DNA from: Paraburkholderia eburnea
Lineage (GTDB): Bacteria > Pseudomonadota > Gammaproteobacteria > Burkholderiales > Burkholderiaceae
Direction of reading: 5' to 3'
DNA: 64,000 bases
NCBI RefSeq assembly: GCF_002917095.1
Contig: NZ_PQGA01000013.1
Location: 62,001 to 126,000, forward strand
Shown here: positions 25,474 through 33,898 of the stretch, in pieces
Numbering within the stretch: the first letter of the stretch is position 1
Layout: every line of letters begins with the position of its first letter
Made by a program: the position numbers and the translations under genes
The notes under the pieces: model-generated
Told to the model about the DNA's origin: nothing
The model's database searches: none
What the model saw: the letters and a program-made list of their open reading frames with translations, nothing else

Positions 25474-26718
25474 ATGGACTTCGCCTATAGCCCCAAAGTC
25501 GAGGCGCTGCGCGCGCAGTTGAACGCGTTCATGGACAAGCATATTGTGCCGCGCATCCACCAGTGGCACGAGGAAGTGAACGCTGGGCAATATCCCGTGT
25601 CCTTCATGGAGGCGCTCAAGGACAAGGCGCGCTCGGAAGGACTATGGAATCTCTTCCTGCCGCATCTGAACGAGGACGAACCGGGTACGCGTCTGAGCAA
25701 TCTGGAATACGCGCCGCTCGCGGAAATCATGGGCCGCGTTCCCTGGGCCTCCGAAGTATTCAACTGCAATGCGCCAGACACGGGCAATATGGAACTGCTC
25801 CATATGTTCGCCACGCCCGCGCAGCGCAAGCAATGGCTCGAACCGCTGCTCGACGGCAAGATCCGTTCGGCGTTCGCAATGACGGAGCCGGCGGTGGCGT
25901 CGTCGGATGCGACCAACATCACCACGCGCATTCGCCGCGACGGCGACGACTACGTGATCGACGGGCGCAAATGGTTCATCACCAACGCCGCGCATCCGAA
26001 CTGCCAGCTCTTCATTGTGATGGGCAAGACCGATCCCGACGCGCCGAGCCACAGCCAGCAAAGCATGATCCTCGTGCCGCGCGACACGCCGGGCGTCAAG
26101 ATCATCCGCAATATCACGGTGGTGAATCACACTGCGCCCGAAGGCCACTGCGAAATCGAATTCAAGGGCGTGCGCGTGCCGAAGGAAAATCTGCTGGGTG
26201 CGGAAGGCAGCGGCTTTGCGCTGGCGCAGGCGCGGCTTGGACCGGGACGCATTCACCACTGCATGCGCTCGATCGGCGCGGCGGAACTGGCGCTCGAACT
26301 GATGATCGAGCGTGCCCAGGCGCGCACGGCGTTCGGCAAGCGCCTGCACGAGCATGGCTCGGTGGGGGAATGGATCGCGAAATCGCGGATCGAAATCGAC
26401 CAGGCGCGTCTGTTCGTGCTAAAGGCCGCGTGGATGATCGACACCGTGGGCGCGAAGGCCGCGCGCAAGGAGATCTCGATGATCAAGGCGCTCGTGCCGA
26501 GCGTGCATACGGCCGTGTGCGAGCGCGCGATGCAGGTATTCGGCGCGATGGGCCTCAGCCCGGATACGCCGCTGGCCGATAGCTGGACGTGGGGGCGTGC
26601 ATTGCGCTTTGCAGACGGCCCGGATGAGGTCCATCTGCAAAGCATCGCGCGTATGGAGATTCAGGCGCGTCCGTTTGAGGCGGGCAGCGTCAGTCCGTAT
26701 CTGACCACGCCGGATTGA
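25474..26718 (+). CDS. Acyl-CoA dehydrogenase (ACAD10/11 branch)
   Basis: A 414-residue flavoprotein with the three-part acyl-CoA dehydrogenase fold. FAMTEPAVASSDATNI near residue 130 is the first family signature, and the C-terminal helical bundle contains RTAFGKRLHEHGSVG and QVFGAMGLSPDTPLAD. AAGGAGAGC precedes the start. It ends the cluster. By analogy with ACAD11 and LvaC, it would convert the phosphorylated hydroxyacyl-CoA to an enoyl-CoA. I count about sixteen Met and five Cys, a normal content that contrasts with the sulfur-free relatives of the same fold near 54000 and 62000. Confidence 0.9.
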   Translation: MDFAYSPKVEALRAQLNAFMDKHIVPRIHQWHEEVNAGQYPVSFMEALKDKARSEGLWNLFLPHLNEDEPGTRLSNLEYAPLAEIMGRVPWASEVFNCNAPDTGNMELLHMFATPAQRKQWLEPLLDGKIRSAFAMTEPAVASSDATNITTRIRRDGDDYVIDGRKWFITNAAHPNCQLFIVMGKTDPDAPSHSQQSMILVPRDTPGVKIIRNITVVNHTAPEGHCEIEFKGVRVPKENLLGAEGSGFALAQARLGPGRIHHCMRSIGAAELALELMIERAQARTAFGKRLHEHGSVGEWIAKSRIEIDQARLFVLKAAWMIDTVGAKAARKEISMIKALVPSVHTAVCERAMQVFGAMGLSPDTPLADSWTWGRALRFADGPDEVHLQSIARMEIQARPFEAGSVSPYLTTPD

Positions 26719-26758
26719 CGATTGGTGCGCGCGCCCGACCGCGAGAATCAGCGGAGAA

Positions 26759-27814
26759 TCATTGGCTAACGGCGCGCGCCCGCTTCAGCAAATGATCGAC
26801 GTCCTCGAACGTCGTGGAGAAAGCCGTCACGAAGCGCACGACGCCCGCGCCCCAGCGGTCGTGATAAAAACGGAAGCCGGCGTCGAGCAACGCTTTGATC
26901 ATCGGCTCGGGCAAGCGGCAGAACACGATGTTAGCCGTGGGCGCACCCATAATCTCGACTCCATCCAGCTCCGCAAGCCCTTGCGTGAGCCGCGACGCAG
27001 CAGCATTCGCCTGACGTGCGTTGCGCAGCCAGAGATCGTTGCTCAGATACGCGTCGATCTGCGCGGCCAGAAAGCGCATCTTCGAGAATAAATGACCCGC
27101 GCGTTTGCGGCGAAAGGCCAGTTCAGTCGCCAGCGTGCGGTCGAACAGCACGATGGCTTCCGCCGCGAGCACGCCGTTCTTGGTCGCGCCAAGAGACAGC
27201 GCGTGGACGCCGGCTTTCCAGGTCATCTCCGCAGGCGTGCAGTCCTGCGAGACCAGCGCATTGGCGAAGCGCGAACCATCCATATGCAGGCGAATGTTCG
27301 CAGCCTTGCAGGCATCGCTGATCGCCTCGATTTCGGCGAGCGTATAGACGCTGCCCTCCTCGGTCGCCTGCGTGATGCTCGCGCACGCGGGCTGCGTCGA
27401 ATGCACGTCGCCGACCTTGGACCGCGCCGCTTCCAGCAACTTGGCCGGGTCCATTTTCGCGGCGCTGCCGTCCACCGTCACGAGCTTCGCGCCGTTCGTG
27501 TAGAACGCGGGCGCGCCGCATTCGTCGTTGTTGATGTGACTGGACGCGTGGCAATAGATGTTGCCCCACGGCGGCGTCATCGCGCTCAGGCACAGCGCGT
27601 TGGCGGCAGTGCCCGTAGGCACCAGCAAGACGTCGACTTCGCGTTCGAAGATGTCGCTCAGACGCCGCTCGACGCTGGCCGTGTACGGGTCCGCGCCATA
27701 GGGGTCGGCCTGTCCAACGCTCGCGGCCACCAGCGCCTCGATCACTTCGGGCGACGCGCCTGCAATGTTGTCGCTCGTGAAACCCAGGGCCGGCGCCCTG
27801 TCACTACTCGTCAT
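26759..27814 (-). CDS. Low-specificity L-threonine aldolase-like PLP enzyme
   Basis: A 351-residue fold-type I PLP enzyme of the beta-eliminating lyase family. MTSSDRAPALGFTSDNIAGA is the typical N-terminus, HMDGSRFANAL near residue 180 holds the Asp that binds the PLP nitrogen, and SLGATKNG near residue 213 holds the PLP lysine. It splits L-threonine and other beta-hydroxy amino acids into glycine and an aldehyde. The start at 27814 has GAGGAAACG just upstream; the longer open frame is not used. The next gene upstream is an AraC regulator on the same strand. Confidence 0.87.
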   Translation of the reverse strand: MTSSDRAPALGFTSDNIAGASPEVIEALVAASVGQADPYGADPYTASVERRLSDIFEREVDVLLVPTGTAANALCLSAMTPPWGNIYCHASSHINNDECGAPAFYTNGAKLVTVDGSAAKMDPAKLLEAARSKVGDVHSTQPACASITQATEEGSVYTLAEIEAISDACKAANIRLHMDGSRFANALVSQDCTPAEMTWKAGVHALSLGATKNGVLAAEAIVLFDRTLATELAFRRKRAGHLFSKMRFLAAQIDAYLSNDLWLRNARQANAAASRLTQGLAELDGVEIMGAPTANIVFCRLPEPMIKALLDAGFRFYHDRWGAGVVRFVTAFSTTFEDVDHLLKRARAVSQ

Positions 27815-27926
27815 GGTCGTTTCCTCAACTCGGGGGAGGCTGATGCCCCGGATGTGGGCATCGTATGTCGAGCGAGGGACGCGGCGCTTGTAAAAAATTG
27901 ACGGACGCGATGAAACCGCGCGGGTT

Positions 27927-28742
27927 TCAGGCCCGAAAGCGCGAAGGCGCGACGCCATACGCCTGGCGAAACGCGCGATTGAAATGGCTCTGGTCGTAGA
28001 AACCCACGGCCTGCGCCACCGTGGCGATGGCCTGCGGGCCTTGCAGCAGCAGTTCGCAGGCCCGTTCGAGCCGCAAGCGCAGCAGCCACGCATACGGCGT
28101 CATGCCGATGGTCAGCTTGAACTGCTTGAGGAATTGAAAGCGGCCGAGTCCGCACAGTCCGGCCAGTTCGTCGAGCGTGATCTTGTCCGCCAGACGGCTG
28201 AAGCAGTAGTCGCGCACGCGGCTCCATTGGCCCGGAGAAAGCGCGCCCGGCACACGCTCGGGCACGATCGCGCGCGACTGGCGCAACAGGCTTTCGAGCA
28301 GCGTGAGCCATTGCGTCTGCGCGTCCAGGCTGCCTGCGCAGCCGTCGTCGTGCAGGGTGTCGTGCAGCCGCATCAGACGCCCTGCGAGCAGCGGATCGTC
28401 GAGCACGGCGCTACTGAGTTCGGGCGGGCGCGGTCGGCCGCTGATTTCCTCGGTGAGGCTCGCAACGAGTTCCTGTGAAAGCCTGAAGGTCTTGAGCGTG
28501 TATTCGCCGCCGTCCTCCGCCATGCCGTCGTGGATTTCGCCAGGCGGCATCAGGGCGATGCGGCCGGGGCCGAGCAGAACGGTCCTGCCGTGGCTGCCCT
28601 GACGCTGGACGCCCTCGCTCACGAGTCCCACGTGAAAATCGAGGTGGAAGTGACGATCGAAGCTGAATTCGGCGAAGCGCGCGGTACTCAGCACGAGGCC
28701 GGGCACCTCGGACACGGGCTGGTAGTGGACGTATTCGCGCAT
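27927..28742 (-). CDS. AraC-family transcriptional regulator
   Basis: A 271-residue AraC protein with an N-terminal cupin-type sensing domain (about 1-150) and a C-terminal double helix-turn-helix (about 170-270; KITLDELAGLCGLGRFQFLK and HFNRAFRQAYGVAPSRFRA). It lies 112 bp upstream of the threonine aldolase gene on the same strand and may control it. The effector is unknown; sensing of an amino acid would suit the neighbours. Confidence 0.86.
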   Translation of the reverse strand: MREYVHYQPVSEVPGLVLSTARFAEFSFDRHFHLDFHVGLVSEGVQRQGSHGRTVLLGPGRIALMPPGEIHDGMAEDGGEYTLKTFRLSQELVASLTEEISGRPRPPELSSAVLDDPLLAGRLMRLHDTLHDDGCAGSLDAQTQWLTLLESLLRQSRAIVPERVPGALSPGQWSRVRDYCFSRLADKITLDELAGLCGLGRFQFLKQFKLTIGMTPYAWLLRLRLERACELLLQGPQAIATVAQAVGFYDQSHFNRAFRQAYGVAPSRFRA

Positions 28743-28809
28743 GAAACAGGGGGCGAGGGCAAGAATGGCGGGGATCCGCGAAGTATACCGCTGCGCGATT
28801 CACGCCTGC

Positions 28810-29667
28810 TCACAGCACCGGCAACACCGCCCGGATATGGTCCGCGAAGGCCGCCGCTAGTTGCGAGGGCCGCTTGCGGCTGGATTTCACGGTGATCCCC
28901 ACGGCGGGCAAGGGTGGCAGTGCGGGATCGCCGTTGAGGATCGCGAGATCGGGGGGCACCGCCGTTTGCGTCATCACCGCGAACGCCTGGCCCGCGCGCA
29001 CCAGCGCCATGAGTCCCGACAGGCTGCTGCTCGCGCACGCGATGCGCCACGCGCGGCCCGCGCTTTGCAGCGCTTCGCAGGCGGCGATGTGATCGAGCGT
29101 GTCCGCATCGGACAGCGCGAGCGGCAGGGGATCGAAGTGCGCCGGGTCGAGGCCGGGATAGCCGATCCACACCAGTTGCTCGCGGCGAATGAGGTCTTCG
29201 CCCGGCGCCGTCTCGGGTAGCGAGACCATCGCGAGATCGACCGCGCGTTTGTCGAGCAGATCGAGCAGCCTCGGCGTGGGCGCGCATACGACTTCCACGA
29301 GCGCGTGCGGATGCTGGCTCGAAAACTGGCGCAGCAGCGCGGGCAGAAACACGGCGGCATAGTCGTCGGGGCAGCCGAAGCGCAGGCTGCCCGTCAGGCC
29401 CGTGCCGCTCAGATCGGCCATCGCCTCGTCGTGCAGCCGCAGCATGCGCTGCGCGTGCACCAGCAGACGCTCGCCGGGATGCGTGAGCACCACGCCGCGC
29501 CCGGTGCGCTGAAATAGCGGCTGATCGACGATGGATTCGAGCCGTTTCATCTGCTGGCTCAACGCGGACTGGGTCCGGCCGACGCGCTCGGCGGCGCGGC
29601 TGAGCGCGCGCACCTCGGCAATCACGGCAAACGAACGTAGCAGATCGATTTCGAGTACGCGGCTCAC
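28810..29667 (-). CDS. dgdR: LysR-family regulator of dialkylglycine decarboxylase
   Basis: A 285-residue LysR protein (VLEIDLLRSFAVIAEVRALS, then QSALSQQMKRLESIVDQPLF) divergent from dgdA. In Burkholderia cepacia, DgdR represses dgdA until a dialkylglycine such as 2-aminoisobutyrate is present. I preferred GTG 29667, which has GGGAGCC 7 bases upstream and gives the usual N-terminus; ATG 29706 would add 13 residues. The call rests on its pairing with a near-certain dgdA. Confidence 0.86.
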   Translation of the reverse strand: MSRVLEIDLLRSFAVIAEVRALSRAAERVGRTQSALSQQMKRLESIVDQPLFQRTGRGVVLTHPGERLLVHAQRMLRLHDEAMADLSGTGLTGSLRFGCPDDYAAVFLPALLRQFSSQHPHALVEVVCAPTPRLLDLLDKRAVDLAMVSLPETAPGEDLIRREQLVWIGYPGLDPAHFDPLPLALSDADTLDHIAACEALQSAGRAWRIACASSSLSGLMALVRAGQAFAVMTQTAVPPDLAILNGDPALPPLPAVGITVKSSRKRPSQLAAAFADHIRAVLPVL

Positions 29668-29704
29668 GGTTTGGCTCCCGATATTAGCGTGGCTTCTAGC
29701 TCCC

Positions 29705-29725
29705 ATTAATACTATTCGATTTAAT
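29705..29725. promoter_or_regulatory. Inverted repeat in the dgdR-dgdA intergenic region
   Basis: ATTAA (29705-29709) and TTAAT (29721-29725) are inverted copies with an 11-bp centre in the 115-bp gap between dgdR and dgdA. The symmetry and spacing suit a LysR-type site, but the arms are short and AT-rich, so chance is possible. Confidence 0.35.
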
Positions 29726-29782
29726 AAAACCAGCGTGCGTCCTAGACTGCAAGACATGCCGCCATTCACGAGGAGAAGCACG

Positions 29783-31084
29783 GTGTCCCGCAACGACGAC
29801 GCAACCTTCTGGCACCACGCCAGGCAGCACCTGATCCGCTACGGCGGCAGCTTCGAGCCGATCATCATCGAGCGCGCGCAAGGCAGCTTCGTCTATGACG
29901 CCGACGATCGCCCGATCCTCGATTTCACCTCCGGCCAGATGAGCGCCGTGCTCGGCCACAGCCATCCGGAGATCGTCGCGGTGATCCAGGATTACGCGGG
30001 GCGGCTCGATCATCTCTTCAGCGGCATGCTTTCGCGGCCCGTGGTCGATCTGGCCACGCGCCTGGCCGACATCACGCCGCCAGGACTCGACCGCGCGCTG
30101 CTGCTCAGCACTGGCGCGGAGTCGAACGAGGCCGCCATCCGCATGGCAAAGCTCGTCACCGGCAAGTACGAAATCGTGGGCTTCGCGCAGTCGTGGCATG
30201 GCATGACGGGCGCGGCGGCGTCGGCCACTTACAGCGCGGGTCGCAAGGGCGTGGGACCGGCGGCGGCGGGTTCGTTCGCGATTCCCGCGCCGCTCACCTA
30301 CCGGCCGCGTTTCGAGCGCAACGGCGCGTACGACTATCTCGCCGAACTGGACTACGCGTTCGATCTGATCGACCGCCAGTCGAGCGGCAACCTCGCGGCT
30401 TTTATCGCCGAGCCGATTTTGAGTTCGGGCGGCATCATCGAACTGCCGCCAGGCTATCTTGCAGCGCTCAAGCGCAAGTGCGAGGAGCGCGGCATGCTGC
30501 TGATCCTCGACGAGGCGCAGACGGGCGTGGGCCGCACGGGAACGATGTTCGCGTTCGAGCGCGATGGCGTCACGCCCGACATTCTCACGTTATCGAAGAC
30601 GCTGGGTGCGGGCTTGCCGCTGGCGGCGGTGGTGACGTCGGCACCGATCGAGGAGCAGGCCCACGAGCGCGGCTACCTGTTCTACACGACGCATGTGTCC
30701 GATCCGCTGCCTGCCGCCGTGGGCCTGCGCGTGCTCGACGTGGTGGCGCGCGAAGGGCTGGTCGCGCGGGCGAGAGTGATGGGCGAGCGCCTGCGGCGCG
30801 GGCTGCTCGATCTGATGGAACGTTACGAATGCATCGGCGATGTACGCGGGCGCGGCTTGCTGCTCGGCATGGAGGTCGTCAAGGACCGGCGCACCAAAGT
30901 CCCCGCCGATGGACTCGGCGCGAAGATCACGCGCGAATGCATGAGTCTCGGTCTGAGCATGAACATCGTGCAACTGCCCGGCATGGGCGGCGTATTCCGC
31001 ATCGCACCGCCGCTGACCGTGAGCGAGGCCGAAATCGACCTTGGCCTGTCGCTGCTCGAACAGGCAATCAAGCGCTCGCTTTAA
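29783..31084 (+). CDS. dgdA: 2,2-dialkylglycine decarboxylase (pyruvate)
   Basis: A 433-residue class III aminotransferase-fold PLP enzyme, exactly the length of the Burkholderia cepacia enzyme. Much of the sequence (for example LDFTSGQMSAVLGHSHPEIV, ILDEAQTGVGRTGTMFAFE) agrees with that protein as I remember it. The PLP lysine is in TLSKTLGAG near residue 272. It decarboxylates 2,2-dialkylglycines and passes the amino group to pyruvate, giving a ketone and alanine. GTG 29783 is chosen because AGGAG lies 8 bases upstream and the product then begins SRNDDATFW; ATG 29756 is the alternative. Confidence 0.95.
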   Translation: MSRNDDATFWHHARQHLIRYGGSFEPIIIERAQGSFVYDADDRPILDFTSGQMSAVLGHSHPEIVAVIQDYAGRLDHLFSGMLSRPVVDLATRLADITPPGLDRALLLSTGAESNEAAIRMAKLVTGKYEIVGFAQSWHGMTGAAASATYSAGRKGVGPAAAGSFAIPAPLTYRPRFERNGAYDYLAELDYAFDLIDRQSSGNLAAFIAEPILSSGGIIELPPGYLAALKRKCEERGMLLILDEAQTGVGRTGTMFAFERDGVTPDILTLSKTLGAGLPLAAVVTSAPIEEQAHERGYLFYTTHVSDPLPAAVGLRVLDVVAREGLVARARVMGERLRRGLLDLMERYECIGDVRGRGLLLGMEVVKDRRTKVPADGLGAKITRECMSLGLSMNIVQLPGMGGVFRIAPPLTVSEAEIDLGLSLLEQAIKRSL

Positions 31085-31088
31085 CGTG

Positions 31089-31109
31089 GTTTTAAAGCGG
31101 CTTTAAAAC
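31089..31109. terminator. AT-rich hairpin between converging dgdA and the lipoprotein gene
   Basis: GTTTTAAAG (31089-31097) and CTTTAAAAC (31101-31109) form a perfect 9-bp stem with a 3-base loop. It starts 5 bp after the dgdA stop and overlaps the last codons of the converging gene. It may act as a weak terminator for both. Confidence 0.4.
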
Positions 31110-31432
31110 TTCGGATTGCACTGGAAGCGCAGCACGGAATCCTGCGCCGCGAGCGCTTCCACGCCTTGCGTGCTTTCCACCGCGAAGCTCGTCTGCATGC
31201 CGCGCGCTGCGCAATAGTCGGCGGCTTCGGTCTGCGCGCGACGGTGGGCGCGCGCCCACGCGAGGCGACCTCCCGCTGCGGAAGCCGTCACCATATAGAC
31301 GCCGTCCTTGCCGGTGGCGGTGACATCGCTCGCGCTGGCGCACGCCGATAGAACCGTGGCGGTGGCGAGCAGCGAAGCGATCAGGCGGAAAAGAGTCCGG
31401 GGGTATATCGACAACAGGGTATTCGACTGCAT
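31103..31432 (-). CDS. Small predicted lipoprotein, unknown function
   Basis: A 109-residue protein. Residues 15-31 are hydrophobic and end in the lipobox LSAC, so Cys31 is probably lipidated and the protein anchored in the envelope. The mature part contains AARGMQTSF and two further cysteines (DYCAARG and RFQCNPKF) that could form a disulfide. I do not recognise a domain beyond a general resemblance to short YgdI/YecR-like or DUF lipoproteins. It is 64 bp downstream of the next minus-strand gene. Confidence 0.72.
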   Translation of the reverse strand: MQSNTLLSIYPRTLFRLIASLLATATVLSACASASDVTATGKDGVYMVTASAAGGRLAWARAHRRAQTEAADYCAARGMQTSFAVESTQGVEALAAQDSVLRFQCNPKF

Positions 31433-31496
31433 TTTTTACTTCGTATCGGGGACAAACGGGAACGTCGGGCGGCTCCCTGGCCGCCCGACTTTGATT

Positions 31497-31835
31497 TCAG
31501 GAACAGAGCGAAGTCGCCACGCGACGATTCCGGAGTGTCTTGTCGCGGCATTCCTGGATCGCGCGCAGCCTGACGTGGTCGACGATCTTCTGGCTCGTGA
31601 GGCGGCCAGCGGCGCTGCGGAACTTGCGGCCGGCGCGCGCCAGCAGCCGGTCGTCATGACGGCGATGCGCCCAGGCGCGCGCCGCGAACCAGCCGACGAT
31701 GGTCCAGCCCAGCAGGATATTGACGAGTGTGATGGCCAGCGCGTCGCTGTGGTTGCGCGCATCGGCTTCGATGGACGGAATCAGATAAAGGCTCAGAGCG
31801 GCAATGGCTGCGGCGCCTTCGAAGACCTGCAACAT
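31497..31835 (-). CDS. Superinfection-immunity-family membrane protein
   Basis: A 112-residue protein with two hydrophobic helices at the N-terminus. The second contains NILLGWTIVGWFAARAWA, the signature of the superinfection immunity (Imm_superinfect) family. The tail is basic and soluble. The family is named after phage T4 Imm, but most chromosomal members have no phage link and no known function; no phage gene is near. The 240 bp upstream (31836-32075) hold its presumed promoter and the next gene's terminator. Confidence 0.75.
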   Translation of the reverse strand: MLQVFEGAAAIAALSLYLIPSIEADARNHSDALAITLVNILLGWTIVGWFAARAWAHRRHDDRLLARAGRKFRSAAGRLTSQKIVDHVRLRAIQECRDKTLRNRRVATSLCS

Positions 31836-32010
31836 GACTTCACCTCCGGATTAAGCAGCAATCGGGCGTTGCACCAGGCTTTGGTGCGTCGCCATTGCGA
31901 TGGAGGGAGTTTAGAACGTTACTATCGAAAGATAATGCCAATAGAACGAAATCAGAGTTGCGTCCAAGAAAACAATCGCGGTCTATGGCTTTGTCTGAAG
32001 TTCGCCCGGA

Positions 32011-32041
32011 TAAAAGAAAAGGGCGGATTTAATCCGCCCCT
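32011..32041 (-). terminator. Intrinsic terminator for the peroxidase/cytochrome b561 operon
   Basis: On the minus strand GGGCGGAT pairs with ATCCGCCC (32021-32028 and 32032-32039) around a 3-base loop and is followed by TTTTCTTTTA. It lies 35 bp past the cytochrome b561 stop. Confidence 0.88.
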
Positions 32042-32075
32042 TGAAACGACCGGTGCCGTCGATTTAAACCGTGCT

Positions 32076-32618
32076 TCAACGCCAGGGCGACATCGCCTGG
32101 AATACGCCGTCGCGCCGCACGAGCGCATGAAACAGCGCCGCCGCGAGATGCACGACGATCAATGCGAAGAAGCACAGCGCGAGGAAACGGTGCGCGTCCC
32201 AGAGCAGCGAGTGCAGTTCGTTGCTATGGGGCAGGATGGCGGGCAAGCGCACGCCGGCGGCCACGACCGGATAATCGGCCGCCGAGAGCATGCCCCAGCC
32301 GATCAACGGCAGCGCGATCATCAGCGCGTAGAAGGCCAGATGCGAGAGCCGGGCGGCCAGTTTCATCGGCTCCGGCATGTTGGCGGGCAGCGGTGGCGCG
32401 CCCTTCACGAGCCGCGTCACGAGCCGGATCAGCGCGAGTATCAGGATGACGATGCCCAGCGGCTTGTGGATCGACACGAGCGTGAGGTAATCGGGCCGGA
32501 TGGTCGAAACCATGCCCACGCCGATAAACAGCATCGACAGGATGCAGATCGCCATGATCCAGTGCAGGGCGCGTTGCAGCGGTGAAAAGCGCGCTTCAGG
32601 TGCGTGGCTCGGCGTCAT
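32076..32618 (-). CDS. Cytochrome b561 (di-haem membrane protein)
   Basis: A 180-residue inner-membrane protein with four hydrophobic helices. Haem-ligand histidines fit LQRALHWIMAI (helix 1), HKPLGIVIL (helix 2), RLSHLAFYALM (helix 3) and LHSLLWDAHRFLALCFFALI (helix 4). Such proteins pass electrons from the quinol pool to a partner. The gene overlaps the end of the catalase-like peroxidase gene by 4 bp, so the two are made together; the cytochrome probably supplies electrons to the membrane-anchored peroxidase. A terminator follows. Confidence 0.88.
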   Translation of the reverse strand: MTPSHAPEARFSPLQRALHWIMAICILSMLFIGVGMVSTIRPDYLTLVSIHKPLGIVILILALIRLVTRLVKGAPPLPANMPEPMKLAARLSHLAFYALMIALPLIGWGMLSAADYPVVAAGVRLPAILPHSNELHSLLWDAHRFLALCFFALIVVHLAAALFHALVRRDGVFQAMSPWR

Positions 32619-33697
32619 GGCTTCGCTCCTTCGGGGGGCGTGTGCGGATAGTCCTTGTCCTCCGCGGTGCGGCGGTTGAACGAGACCGAATAGGCAGCCG
32701 AGCGCGCGGCGGGGAACGGATCGTCGGAGACGTGAATGCCCGAGGGCAGCACGGTCGGATCGAAGTTCAGATCGCGGCAGGGTCCGTCCGGTTCGGGCTG
32801 GATGGCGTTGACCACCAGCGTGCCCGCCTGCACCTTGCGGCGCTCGTCCGGCCAGGCCTTGCTCGGGTCACTGGTTGGATCGCCCGGGTCGGCCACGGTC
32901 ACGATCAGGGTCCAGCGCTGTGGCCCGGCGTGCACGCGATCGGTGATATCGGTGGCGAGGAAGTCGGCGCCGCGCTGCTTGAGCGCATCGGGCGTGACCG
33001 GTTCCGGCGTCTGCGCGGGCACGAACGACCAGCGTACGACGTGGTCTTCGCCCTGCGCGTTGGTGAACACGAAGCTGTTGAGGCTGTTGTAGCGCTCCTG
33101 TGCGTAAGAGGCCGTCCACGGCGCGCTGCCCGCCCAGGCGCCGAACGCGGCGAACTCGGGATGCGCGCCGATGAAGTTCTTCATGGCGTCGGGGTCGCTC
33201 TTGTTGCCTGCCGCCTGCAACAGCGCGTAGAACGCCTGGGGCGTGGCAACAGGGAAGAAAGGCGCGTCGATCATGGCCGTGCGCCAGTCGCTGCCGTCGG
33301 GCGCGACGATGCGCAGGCTCATGCCGCGCACGCGCACGGTGGCGTCTGCGGCTTTGGCGTCGGCCGTGGCGAGATTGAAGCGGCCCGTGACGGGGTACGA
33401 GCCGGCCGCGAACATGGGCGCTTTGGAGAGCGCCGCGCCCGCGCCGTTGGCCTCGAAGGTGCCCGTGAAGCAGATGCCCTTGGCGTGGTTGCGCCGGAAG
33501 CCGAGCGCGGGGCCGCCCGGCGGCGCAAGACCGTTGACGACCTTGGCGGGCGTGATGCGCCCGGGTGTGAGCCACCCGGCGGTATAGGCGAAAGCGGCCA
33601 CGAGGACCACCGCGACGGCGGCGATCAGGGCCAGCGAACGCGCGGTGCTGCCCTCCGCGGGACGCCTGGAATCCTTGGAATCGGGTCGATCTGACAT
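32615..33697 (-). CDS. Membrane-anchored catalase-related peroxidase
   Basis: A 360-residue protein of the short catalase family (catalase-related peroxidases), which lack the full catalase length. Residues 20-45 form one membrane helix. The distal His lies in RRNHAKG near residue 73, and the proximal haem tyrosine fits RSAAY near residue 337, in the R-x3-Y pattern. The active site would face the periplasm and remove peroxide using electrons from the adjacent cytochrome b561. The start at 33697 (MSDRPDSKDS) gives a short cytoplasmic lead before the helix. The same gene pair is found in other Proteobacteria, from memory. Confidence 0.86.
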   Translation of the reverse strand: MSDRPDSKDSRRPAEGSTARSLALIAAVAVVLVAAFAYTAGWLTPGRITPAKVVNGLAPPGGPALGFRRNHAKGICFTGTFEANGAGAALSKAPMFAAGSYPVTGRFNLATADAKAADATVRVRGMSLRIVAPDGSDWRTAMIDAPFFPVATPQAFYALLQAAGNKSDPDAMKNFIGAHPEFAAFGAWAGSAPWTASYAQERYNSLNSFVFTNAQGEDHVVRWSFVPAQTPEPVTPDALKQRGADFLATDITDRVHAGPQRWTLIVTVADPGDPTSDPSKAWPDERRKVQAGTLVVNAIQPEPDGPCRDLNFDPTVLPSGIHVSDDPFPAARSAAYSVSFNRRTAEDKDYPHTPPEGAKP

Positions 33698-33898
33698 GGC
33701 ACCCTCGTTGTTAGGTGCTGCTGGGGACTTTGCCAGAGCATAAAGAATTTCTGACAATGGGGTTGCGTGTGCGTGCGGGGCGGTACGGATCGGGAAATCG
33801 CGCTTTGCGCAAAGACCCGCGAAGCGGGTTCGACATCGTGCGACGAATGACCCAATAATCGGCTTTCCCGATTTAAACGGCCTGAGCCAATACGCCTC

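Noticed and set aside
31497..31835. Prophage remnant suggested by the superinfection-immunity protein
   Set aside because: No integrase, structural phage gene or attachment-site repeat is visible around it.
31920..31960. GCCAATAGAACG and nearby GTTACTATCG as a further sulfur-type box
   Set aside because: The half-sites and the 46-base -10 spacing are not met, and the downstream gene has no sulfur connection.
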